NCBI GenBank assembly: GCA_018417955.1
Contig: JACTVC010000043.1
Location: 1 to 64,000 of the forward strand
DNA length: 64,000 nucleotides
Direction of reading: 5' to 3'
Source of the DNA: Laccaria trichodermophora
Taxonomy: Eukaryota; Basidiomycota; Agaricomycetes; Agaricales; Hydnangiaceae
The translations under genes and the position numbers were made by a program. Numbering within the stretch: position 1 is the stretch's first letter; the number at the start of each line of letters is the position of its first letter. The notes beneath the pieces are model-generated. The model was not told the origin of the DNA and ran no database searches. It worked only from the letters and a program-made list of their open reading frames with translations. Of the stretch, positions 11,305-21,750 are shown piece after piece.

Positions 11305-14300
11305 TTATTCTAATGCAGGAGTTTTCAGCTGCAGCTGTGCAGCTTCCTCATATTTTCCCTGCTTTGAATATATTGCTGCAAGATTACTCATGCTGACCAA
11401 TGTAGCTGGATGTTCTGGCCCCAGTACTCTGTTATGCAGATCCAGGACTTTCAGCTGCAGCTCCCTAGCCTCCTCATATTGTCCTTGATCTGAATATGTC
11501 ATTGCAAGATTATTCATGCTGACCAAGGTAGCTGGATGTTCTGGCCCCAGTACTCTTTTACTCAGATCCATGACTTTCAGCTGCAGCTCCCTAGCCTCCT
11601 CATATTTTCCTTGCTTTGAATAAGTTGCTGCAAGAGCACTCATGCTGGCCAAGGTACTTGGATGTTCTGGCCCCAGTACTCTGTGACGCAGATCCAGGAC
11701 TTTCAGCTGAAGCTCCCCAGCCTCCTTAGATTTTCTTTGATTTGAATATGTCAATGCAAGATCATTCATGCTGCATAAGGTATTTGGATGTTCTGGCCCC
11801 AGTACTCTTTTACACAGATCCAGGACTTTCAGCTGCAGCTCCCCAGCCTTCTCATATTTTCCTTGATTTGAATATGTCCATGCAAGAACATTCATGCTAC
11901 CCAAGGTATGTGGATGTTCTGGCCCCAGTACTCTTTTATGCAGATCCAGGACTTTCAGCTGCAGCTCCCTAGCCTCCTCATATTTTCCTTGTTTTGAATA
12001 TATATCTGCAAGATTTGCCATACTGTTCAAGGTATGTGGATGTTCTGGCCCCAGTACTCTTTTCTGCAGATCCAGGACTTTCAGCAGCAGCTTCCCAGCC
12101 TCCTCATATTTTCCTTGATTTGAATATGTATTTGCAAGATTATCCATGCTGGCCAAGGTACTTGGATGTTCTGGCCCCAGTACTCTGTTACGCAGATCCA
12201 GGACTTTCAGCTGCAGCTCCCCAGCCTTCTCATATTTTCCTTGATTTGAATATGTCCATGCAAGATTATTTATGCTGGTCAAGGTATCTGGATGTTCTGG
12301 CCCCAGTACTCTGTTACATAGATCCAGAACTTTCAGGTGCAGCTGTGTAGCCTCCTCATATTTTCCTTGATTTGTATATGTGAAAGCAAGATTATTTATG
12401 CTGATCCAGGTATTTGGATGTTCTGGCCCCAGTACTCTTTTCTGCAGATCCAGGACTTTCAGCTGCAGCTCCCCAGCCTTCTTATATTTTCCTTGCTCTG
12501 AATATGTGAATGCAAGATTTACCATGCTGGTCAAGGTATCTGGATGTTCTGGTCCTAGTATCTGGATGTTCTGGCCCCAGTACTCTGTTATGCAGATCCC
12601 GAACTTTCAGCTGCAGCTTCCCAGCCTCTTCATATCTTCCTTCATTTGAATATATTGCTGCAAGATTATTCATGCTGATCAAGGTATCTGGATGCTCTGG
12701 CCCCTGCTTCTTTATTGCCATTTCTACAATTTCATATTGAAAATACTCTGCATCTTTCCACATTCCATTTTGATCCAATACATAACTGAACCTGGAATAT
12801 TCATCACCATCAAACACTTTTTCAAAGCTGTTTTCCTCCTGTGACTGGTAATTGGCTTTAATGTGTGATGCAAGGAGCCTGTTGAATGCAATGTTCTCAG
12901 TTGTCATCTCTTCTGTAATACAGTTTACAAGGACCAATTTTGACACTTTCATCATGCATTTCTTTTGAGATATTGACATCCTATCTCTACTCCATTGATG
13001 CACCAAGGGATGAATAGCATAAATTCCTGAAGAGGTTGAGTTCTGCTTGATCAAAGAAAATGACAGGAGAACCCTAATTCCTTCATGAAAGAAGAATTGA
13101 TTCCATGACTGATTCTCTTCAAGCTGAAGCAATTGATTGATACAGATTTCAACTGTTTCTTCCAGCCTACCATGTTGTTGTTTAGAGAACTCCATAGCTG
13201 CCTTCCTATAAGCAGCCTCAATGATATTGTCATAATGTAGAAATGCAGCTGTTTCAAGAATCAGGATAGCAGCCTGAGCAGCTGCTCTACCATGCTCATC
13301 AGATGTTTTGTGAGTCCTTGATTCAATTTCATTGAAAGACAAATCCCATGTTTCATAGGCTGTACGATTGTACTGAGATGCACCCCTAAATGAAGGGTGA
13401 TTCATAAGCTTCTTCCTATGTTGAGAGAGATGCTCAAGATAATTATCTATATTGCAGAGACCAGCCTCAATGGAAGCTCCTGCTTGATCAACAGCTAGAG
13501 GTAAGCAGCAGAGCTCATTTACAATTTGTTGAGCTGTGCTATCGACATGTTCAGAATGCCCAGTTAGATGGCTGGCTTTCAGCAAAAGTGATATGGCTTC
13601 CTTTTCAGCCATCTGATTAACTTCAAGAGAATTTTCATAAGATGTAACCTGCCCAAGAGATTGATTTCTGCTAGTAACCAGAATATTTCCCTGAGAACCA
13701 CATGGAATAAATTTTTCTACTACTTCAGGTGCACCATCAGCATTGTCAAACACAAGCAGCCATTCACTCTGCAGAGATCCAATCCAGAGAAGAGCAGACT
13801 GAGAGGACATAGAAGTACCAGTAGCTTTAGCATCAGGATGAGAACAAAGACCCTTTAAACCAAGAGCAATAGTATCTTCAGAAGATGCATCAATCCAGAA
13901 AACATCAGAGAATCTAGATGTACTTGTCAGAAGATCAGAAATATAGTATGTGAAAAGACTTACCTTTCAGCCATCTTTTCAACAAACTTCAGACAAATCT
14001 GTGTCTTGCCAATACCTCCCATACCATACAACAAAAAAGACTTCCTACTTCTATCTACTTGATCTTGAGGTGAAAAGTGATCCATCAGCCTCTTGAGAAC
14101 ATCCTCACGGCCTGTAAATAAGGCACTTGAATTTGGTCTTTGGGGAACCAAGGCTAAATCATCTTGACCCCCACTGGCATGTTGATGAACCTCAATCTTG
14201 ACAACAAAGTTTGATCAATATCTCAAATCATCAATACTATTGTCACAGTACACACCTTTTGAGCAGCATAGAATGTTGTATCCTTTATAACAAAGTTGTG

Positions 14301-14600
14301 AGCTCCTGAGAACACATTCTAGGATTCCCAAAGACAAAGGGCATGAGCCAAAGAATTTATTCAAGCATTATTAACACACACCAGAGATGTTTCTCCCCCC
14401 ATAACCTCTGGCACCCTTGTAAATGTCGACCTAAATCTCATCAGCATGCTATCTGCCAGCGTGGGAGTCATGAACTCAAACCTCGAACTGCTAGGGAGTG
14501 AGCCTTCGTTACGTGGGCGGTTTGCGCCCCTGAGCCGGTCAAGCATTCCTTTGAACTTTCCTTTCAAACGATTTTCACGAGGGCGATTAGAATCAGACAT
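11305..14600 (-). CDS. NB-ARC / TPR fungal NLR (STAND NTPase), with a frameshifting 22-bp duplication
   Basis: Exons are 14600-14382, 14318-14256, 14196-13964 and 13913-11305; the phases agree at each junction (for example ...FYAAQK|IEVHQHASGG). The N terminus (MSDSNRPRENRLKGKFKGML) is short and basic. The NB-ARC module contains the P-loop LLYGMGGIGKTQIC near 14025-14050, Walker B WLLVFDNADG near 13760, and ILVTSR. The C terminus is an array of about 11 kinesin-light-chain-type TPRs, each 42 residues (RVLGPEHPxTLxSMxNLAxTYS). Fungal NB-ARC/TPR proteins are thought to mediate non-self recognition and regulated cell death. At 12539-12582 a 22-bp unit occurs twice in tandem (20 of 22 identical) inside the array. 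22 is not a multiple of three, so the frame shifts and the two halves of the array cannot be read together. The gene is otherwise open; it may be a recent pseudogene or a truncated allele. Confidence 0.85.
12539..12582 (-). repeat. 22-bp tandem duplication disrupting the NLR reading frame
   Basis: Two adjacent copies of a 22-mer beginning TCTGGATGTTCTGG (12539-12560 and 12561-12582) differ at two positions. Upstream the frame reads ...RVLGPEHPDT; downstream the TPR motif resumes only in the +1 frame. Confidence 0.85.
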
Positions 14601-14885
14601 CGTGGTTCAGAAGAGAGTTGTGAATGCTGTGTGGCGTCAATTTTCCGGATGGTTTCGCAGTCAGCTGACTGTTCCTTGACATTTGCGTTCTCTTTTTCTG
14701 TGTGATGTGACGACTACCAGCAGTTGAAGTCGTGCAAATAACCACCTCCAATGTTCCTCACGCTGCCTGCCTCGTTTTTTTAAAATCTTGGGACTATTGA
14801 TATTGTACGCATATAGCCACCCCCAAAGTTCCCCAACCCACGGTGCAGGCTCCTTCTTTCTTTTCATCTTGCAATGAGGAGAATC
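14601..14885. promoter_or_regulatory. Upstream region of the NLR with a locally repeated motif
   Basis: This 285-bp stretch is the likely NLR promoter. Its part at about 14750-14880 (phrases GTACGCATATAGCCACC and CTTCTTTCTTTTC) recurs in diverged form at 34100-34160 and at 34300-34480. That suggests it belongs to a small repeat family rather than being a unique promoter. Confidence 0.4.
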
Positions 14886-14890
14886 GCTAC

Positions 14891-15054
14891 TGTAAGGACA
14901 CCTATTTGCTCTTATTTACGTACGCATCACACACATCAAGCTATAAGTAGCTCACCTCTCGTTTTCCCGTTTCTTCCTTCCTTTTTCCTGTACTTTCCTC
15001 TCATATACACGTTTTGGAACTGTTCTCTCCTCGCGTGATCAGTACCTTCTCACA
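14891..15054 (+). repeat. 5' LTR of outer chromovirus
   Basis: It begins TGTAAGGACACC and ends CTTCTCACA. It is identical to the 3' LTR except at 14989 (T here, C at 30379), a CpG-to-TpG difference. Confidence 0.95.
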
Positions 15055-15337
15055 CTTTTTTTTGAACATCATCCAAACCGTGTGCCCTTTTGGGCCGATT
15101 CTTCACTGTCAACCGGAACGCAAGGTCAATACGAAATCAATTACACAGAGCAAGCACGCGCTTTTCGTACTCTCGCGTCATCCTCTAGATTGTTTCCTGT
15201 CTAGGTGTCTTTTCTGACGCATATACTCGTTTTCCAGTCCAGGCGTTTTCATTAAAAGCGCATATACTCGTGTTCAGCCCAACTCCAGTCCTGCCCTTAC
15301 TAGAATTTCTTGCACGCATGCATACATTCATCCTTTC

Positions 15338-15749
15338 ATGCATATATCCAAGTTACGAGACGAGTCCTCAATGCTGGACAACCGTAGAGCAACAAGAAAG
15401 GTCGTTGCTCAACAAGGCTTACACCTAGAACCACCCCTCGGTATTACTACGTGCACTTGTAGAAAATCTTTACCTGCCATATCCGATTCACCTGCCTTAT
15501 CATCGGCAACACACTTAAATAGCGTGTCGCATATTCCTTCCAATCATACACAACCACTCTCCACTCCAGCCACACCTGAATCTACATCCAGTTCGTCCAC
15601 AAGCAGTTCCATTTTTGAATTCCTTCCTGTTACTCGACCACATCGAGATCAAATGTCTTCCACCGATATCGCCACCGTCGCACGTCATCCTGGCCATAAG
15701 GTAGCGCCTGTCTTGTCAGACGGCCTCACTACACCAGGCACGCTACTGG
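15338..15749 (+). pseudogene. Outer chromovirus gag, 5' segment (interrupted by inner element)
   Basis: The gag frame is open from ATG 15338 (a second ATG, MLDNRRATRK, is at 15371). It continues through a Ser/Thr-rich stretch to MSSTDIATVARHPGHKVAPV and then ...TTPGTLL at the insertion point. Removing the inner element and one TSD copy restores a continuous frame into DWENACEDFF at 25413 onward, which proves that the insertion hit this gene. Confidence 0.85.
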
Positions 15750-16690
15750 TGTGGAAGAACGGATGTTCAACTCAGGAAACAGTGATTGGTCGTCTACCTC
15801 AGAAGAAAGGGTGAGGGATTGGGGGAAGAGGGGATCAACGAAACAACGGAAGGGAAGACACTCAGCAGCAAGGAACCGTGTGAGCGCGTTTAAGCGCGCG
15901 CGTCGTTTAGACTTCCTGTAAGCGGTGGCGTGAGAGCGTATGGCAAGTAAAAGAGAATCTTGAAGTCTTTTGAGGTCGTCGTTCTTGAGTACACTTGAAA
16001 ATCTTAAAATCTTGGGGAAGGAAAATACTTGGAGGGAAAAGATCCAAAACTCCATTCGCGAGGTGGGAGGACACCTTAAGTACAAAAATAATAATCACGA
16101 GGCATCTGCACGTACTCGCGTGCTGCCTGTCCAGAAAAGTTCTAAAGAAAAGAAGTCGTCGAAAGGATAAAAGTAAAAATAGGTTTTGACGCATCCCGTC
16201 AAGTCCTTCCGCCGAGCCGTTGGACTGGGAATAACTCGGGGAGCTAATCGACGCTGAGAGAGGCCTATTTGCGTACGCGACCGCCCCCTCAGTGCGGGCT
16301 TCACAGCCGTCGACGCTTCAACCCTACCGTCCAGTCCTAAGGTTTGACATTAAACTCAAGAGAATTTGTCGTAAGTAAACAAATTGAAAATGAATAAAAA
16401 GAAGAAAAATAAAATCAAGGCATACAAAGAAGAGAATTCCAAGCCGATCTTCTGTAGATTGCAGGTCGAATGAGTAGCCGACGATGATGTCATTGATCCC
16501 AGAGAGTCACTCTTCGACGTGTTCGAGCGCACAACGAAAAGGATCGATTTTGAACATTTGAACTTCTTCTTTATAACCTATAAAAGTAAAAGGAAACTAT
16601 AAAAATAAAAATAAAACCGTCAAAACCAACGCGCATGAAAAATAAGAACATAACGGAAGTGCCGTGAGTAAACCACTCTGCACTTCCACA
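15750..16690 (-). repeat. LTR of inner element (3' LTR in its own orientation)
   Basis: 941 bp with the perfect 8-bp inverted ends TGTGGAAG and CTTCCACA. It matches 24468-25408 at all positions I compared except 16545. Confidence 0.95.
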
Positions 16691-16764
16691 AATAAGGAGA
16701 AAATTTAAAACGATGCCCTCGTCGTTTCGGGATCTGGTTCAATAGAGAATGAAGAAAGAAAAAC

Positions 16765-19700
16765 TCAGCGAAAAGGAAGAGCAGCGAGAGCCCATGATTC
16801 GAGGTCGCGAATGCTTGTTTCTTCTATCAAATTTTGTTGTGCCCGGGTCTTCTCAATGCTCGATGTTGAATTGTAACGAACATATTGAACAGCGCAATGA
16901 TCTGAAGGGTCTAACTCGGCAATGGACGGATAGTAACGATAGTGGAGATTGTCTGAGGTGAGGGAAGGTTTGATGGGTGGAAAGAATGCGAGAGAACGAT
17001 TGTCCGGAAAAGAAGCAACGCCGTTTTTTATGGAAGTTCGATAGGGCGGAGTGACAAGGAGATCTTGATTGAGGGTTCCTATGAATGTTGAAGCATGTGC
17101 CGAAGACGAAGATACTGCGGCGACGTGAAGCGCAAACTCTGCAGGTTGCACGGTACGAATGGTCTGGTGTTCTTCTCGATAATAAAAGACCTTCAAACGG
17201 TTAGCAGCTATGGAGCCTCGTATCACGGTACCATCCAGCTCTCTGAGTTGATACGTCGTATCGCGTAGTTGACGGTGGACAATATATGGACCAGTCCATC
17301 GTAACGCTCCCTTGTGTCCCATTTGAGAGTCCAGCCAGGTTTCGTGTAAAAGAACCCATGTGCCCACAACGAAAGATCCAGAAGAGAGATAATGTGCATG
17401 CTTACGATTGAAATCATCAACTGCCCGTTGACGTACTTCCTTCTGCTGATCCATCGCAAGAACGAGCTTCTTGTCCCGCCAAAGGATTTGTTGCATCCGC
17501 AACGCAAGGAGATCTTCTGTAGAGGCGACGCTATGCCAATCGAGTGTATCCCACGTTCTATCTGCAAAGTCAAAGGCAAAGAATGGTCGCCGACCATAAA
17601 GAAGAAAATAGGGAGGATACCCCGTAACTCGAGACATTGAACATCTCATTGCCCAAAGACCTGCGTGTACATAGAGCGGCCAACGAAAAGCGTCTTTCCC
17701 GCAAGCTCGAAGAATTGAATTCACAAGGGTTTGATGAGACCGTTCTGAATGCCCGTTGCCTTCAGGATGATAGGGAGACGAGACGATGGCGATGATGCCA
17801 TATTGCTTGAAGAGGATTTCAACCGCGCCTTTGAATTCGGAACCACCGTCGACCAGGCAGAGAAGGATAGAGCCGAAGCGACAGTAGATTTCTTCATACA
17901 AGAACTTCGCCCAAGTTTCTGAATTAGTGCGTCTTACTGCGCGTGCTTCCACCCAAGAAATAGAGGGATCAGTAGCTTGTAATAAAAATTTCATACCACC
18001 GATGCCATCAGGCATATGAACGGTGTCCAGGTCAAACCTTCGAAGGATTCCTGAATTCCATGTTGGACTGAAGGCGACGATAGGACGAGTTTTTGAACGA
18101 AGCTGGCAGATATTGCATGAGCGCACGAAATAAGCAATCTGATCAAACATGTTTGGCCAGAAGAAACACTCGGATAAAGTCTTGTACGTTGCGTCGCGCC
18201 CTCGGTGACCTACGTCATTATGCGCTTCGGCTATCAAGGCTGCACGGCGGTCAACTTCAATTATAACTAGACGAGGAATCTTCCCTTTAGGCTCAATTTT
18301 CCATAAACGGTCCCCATCGTGAAGGAAAAAGCCCTTGGTTTTTCGAACAAATGACTTCCGCTCAACAGGGTTTTCGCAACGCGTCGGCATAGCGTCCGTC
18401 TTGAGGTACAGGACTATTTCTTGCCACATCTCTACGGAATCTTTGTCTTGTATGCCAAATGAGTGAGTGGCGCACGTTACGTTAGTCAAAGGAGGAATGT
18501 CTTCATAGTTTATCCTGTTGTCGGTTCGAAGCATCGGGTCGGGGAGGCCTGGTAAAACAGAGTGATCAGTTACCGTAAGTTGAGGCGCACCTTGTTTCAA
18601 CAAAGACATGTAAGCTCGAGGGTATTGAAAAAGCTCCATTGTAAATGTTTCTTCTCCAAGAGCACATGTCGCTAACGTAGGGACGCAAACTTTTCGATGT
18701 TCGAATTCCGATCCTGTGTATGAAAAGTCATCCGTAATGGAAAGGAGGGAATACTTGATAAGCGATCCATGGCTACTGTCCTTCTGCGAAGGATCATAAT
18801 GCTCTTGTTTGATATTTTGAAGTTCGACTGCCAATGAAGGCGCTGGGTCTACGATGTTCAAAATTGAAAGTTCGTCAGCAATAGACGTGGTACGAAAAGA
18901 CGCATATGGTGTGCGAGAAGTTCGTCGCATAGTCAACAAAAGGTCTTGAAAAAAACTTTTGTCCAAACGAGTCGGTCGAAAAGCGTGAAGGGATTCTGAA
19001 GACAAAAAATTAGCAAGAGAGACGGAAGAGAGAGGTGGGGTGTCAAGATAAGCTGAACCCATGAATTTGTCCAAATAGTCTTCAGCATCTTCGTCTTCTG
19101 AATCCTCGGGAACGCGCTTTCGCTGACTAAGACCATCGGCACCTGCGTGAGATTGTGCTGGAACGTGATGCATCACGTAGTCAAAAAGTGCGATATATGA
19201 AATCCACTGGGTCATAGGCGCGTTTGGAAGGTCCGGCTGCTTTACCATCTCAATCAGGAACTTTGCGTCAATGTCGATGCGGAAATGAATCCCCCAGATA
19301 TGGTGTCAAAGGTCCTTAACTGCCCTAAAAACGCCGTAAAGTTCCAATTTAGCCTGAGAATACCGTGATTCAGCTTCGTTAAAAGTACAAGATCCAAATA
19401 TCACCGGGTGTTTTTCCTTTTCAACCATCTGATACAAAATCCAACCTGTTCCGTTTTGGCAAGAGTCGACAGCAACGACAACGAGGCCATGCTCCGAGGG
19501 TCGAGGTAACGGGTCGAGGTGTGTGAGAAGCTTTGCCGCATCATAATTAAGCTTTATAAGGACGGGCGCTGAAGAAACGAGGCGCTTCAGTTCGTTTTGT
19601 GCAACTTCTGCTTCTTTCGAAAAGAAAAATTGACGTTGAACTGCTGTTCTGGTAAGTAGCGTTAAGGGTTTTGCTATCAGAGAAAATCCACGAATCCATT

Positions 19701-21750
19701 TTCTTCCTACGCTCGCTGTTCCAAGAAACGACCTAACATCAGTAACACTTGTCAATGGGCCCCAGTTTAGAATTTTCGTAACCAAACCATGCTCGAGGTG
19801 CCAGCCATCTTTTGAGACGATTGTACCTACAATGTGTAAGCGTGGGGTTGCCAGAACTAACTTCTTTCCTGAAGCGGTGACACCTGCTTTGATAAAACGC
19901 ATCAGAAATCTGTCAAAGACGGTCGCATACTCGTAAACGTAGCGTCTGATGCCAGGGACGATCTCTTCTTCATTGTACGTCGACGTGGGACCTTTCAATC
20001 CTACATCGTCGACAAACACATTTCCATTCTTGGGGATTTCATCGATTAGCGCATGGGTCGTACAGCGCTGAAATTCTGGTAGTGAGTTTGTCGCACCCTG
20101 AGGCAGCACACATGAACGAAGAGGTCCCAATAGACAGCTAAATGTCGTGAGAGGTCTTGAGGCAACTGCTAATTTTCTCCCGTCGTAACCTGAAAATAAG
20201 TCCGCCAGTCCATAGATAACGTGGCCAACAAAACTCTCTGCGAAATCGTCAGTCCTAGGAGGTAAACCGGCATCTCGCACCGTCACTCGATTAAGTTCTT
20301 GAACATCGGCCACTAAACGAATACCTCCCTTGGGTTTTCCAACAGCAAAAATTCTCGAACGATAGGATGCCGTCGAGTATTCGTATTTTCCTGCGGCTTT
20401 TTGCTCGAGAAGCATTTGACGCACGGTGTCTTCGATGGATTTCGGAATGCGAATAGGCGCTTGAACCCACGGAATGTGTTCTATCACGGGTATTTCATAG
20501 TCTGGGAAGAATTCTTCAGAAAACGTTCCTCATTCGGAATCTTCAAAAGCCAAAGCCTGTTGCCGCGTTTGTAAAACAAAAACCAAAAGGTCAATTTCCC
20601 GAGGTTTCAAGAATCCTTTGGGTACGCTTGTCAAAATCTTTTGTAAACGATTGTTTGAGAGGCGGCACGTCGGAACAAATTCTTGGAGTGTCGGAGGATC
20701 TAAAGGAAGTGGGGGCAGTGGAGGTATTGTTACAGGACGAAACACTTGCCCAGCTGGGTCAGGCATATAGCTTGGGACGGGTCGAACTTTTTTATCGATG
20801 GTCTTGTATTTTGTTCGCATTTGAAGGGGATTCGATTCATAAGTAAGAGCGCGACGAGTCCATGGAGTGAGAAGCGGTCGAGAAGTTCTGGGCGAGCAAT
20901 GTGCAATATTCTGTAAAGTCAAATCGTAAGTTCTAGGAGGATCTAAGTTGGAAACGAAAGAAGAAGGTTCAAAGCCATACAGTGACTAGGCAAAAGTCTT
21001 GCACCACACAAATAATTCTATATCCTCTCCAAGTTCAAGGGAATAGTTACCATATATATATGGTAATATACAGATATCCTATATACATCTTTGACATGAA
21101 TATGAGATCTGGATCTCATGCCCTGCTCCATGTAGAAAAAAGTGAAAAAACTGGGGTTTTGAGAGTTTTACAGATACTTCATGTGAGGGTCTGAAAAAAT
21201 GTGAAGAATTAAGTAATTGCTAACCCAAGTATACAGCACTTTGAATCATATCAATTGGATTAGCGGTTGTTGAGATATAGGTGTAAGAAAAGGGCTTGTT
21301 TTGGTCAAATAGTCCATATTTCACCATATTTAACCAAAATAAGCCCTTTTCTTACATCTATATCTCAACAACCGCTAATCCAATTGATATGATTCAAAGT
21401 GCTGTATACTTGGGTTAGCAAGTACTTAATTCTTCACATTTTTTCAGACCCTCACATGAAGTATCTGTAAAACTCTCAAAACCCCAGTTTTTTCACTTTT
21501 TTCTACATGGAGCAGGGCATGAGATCCAGATCTCATATTCATGTCAAAGATGTATATAGGATATCTGTATATTACCATATATATATGGTAACTATTCCCT
21601 TGAACTTGGAGAGGATATAGAATTATTTGTGTGGTGCAAGACTTTTGCCTAGTCACTGTAGGTTCCCATCAGCAAATGAAGTGAGCGCCCAAGAGTCGGA
21701 ACAGACGCGTCCTGGTCGAGTCCAGGTTTGGGGTACGCGTCCGTCTTCAT
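16765..21750 (-). pseudogene. Inner element pol: RT, RNase H and integrase, disrupted
   Basis: The start ATG (21750-21748) overlaps the gag-protease stop in an ATGA arrangement and opens with MKTDAYPKPGLDQDASVPTL. The reverse transcriptase has GLADLFSGYDGRKLAV, LPQGATNS and the catalytic FVDD near 20000-20010. RNase H follows (VVAVDSCQNGTGWIL, FNEAESRYSQAKLELYGVFR). The integrase has an HHCC finger (HNDVGHRGRDATYKTL...CNICQLRSKT) and the acidic residues in DTVHMPDG, LVDGGSEFKG and GNGHSERSH. Lesions are the MITE at 20980-21658 near the N terminus, a TGA after AFEDSE (20530-20532) and a TGA after RAVKDL (19306-19308). Both TGAs are most simply former CGA codons. The product cannot be made from this copy. 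Confidence 0.9.
20980..21658. mobile_element. Palindromic (foldback) MITE, Tc1/mariner-like
   Basis: The 679-bp element is almost entirely one inverted repeat: two arms of about 327 bp with a central loop of about 25 bp near 21307-21331. The ends are CAGTGACTAGGCAAAAG and its complement, flanked by a TA duplication (20978-20979, 21659-21660). The arms differ at very few positions (for example AAGTAATTGC versus AAGTACTTGC). TA duplication and TIR style point to a Tc1/mariner transposase acting in trans. It encodes nothing credible; the same 70-codon frame appears in both arms because they are copies. Confidence 0.92.

Noticed and set aside
11742..12649. Plus-strand open frames with repeated LDVLAPVLFYADPG-like segments
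   Set aside because: They are the antisense of the TPR array; the repeats come from the real minus-strand gene.
15907..16304. Small ORFs repeated at 24625-25022
   Set aside because: They fall inside the 941-bp LTRs and repeat only because the LTRs do.
20982..21656. Two identical 70-codon ORFs on opposite strands
   Set aside because: They are the two arms of the palindromic MITE; no independent evidence of coding.
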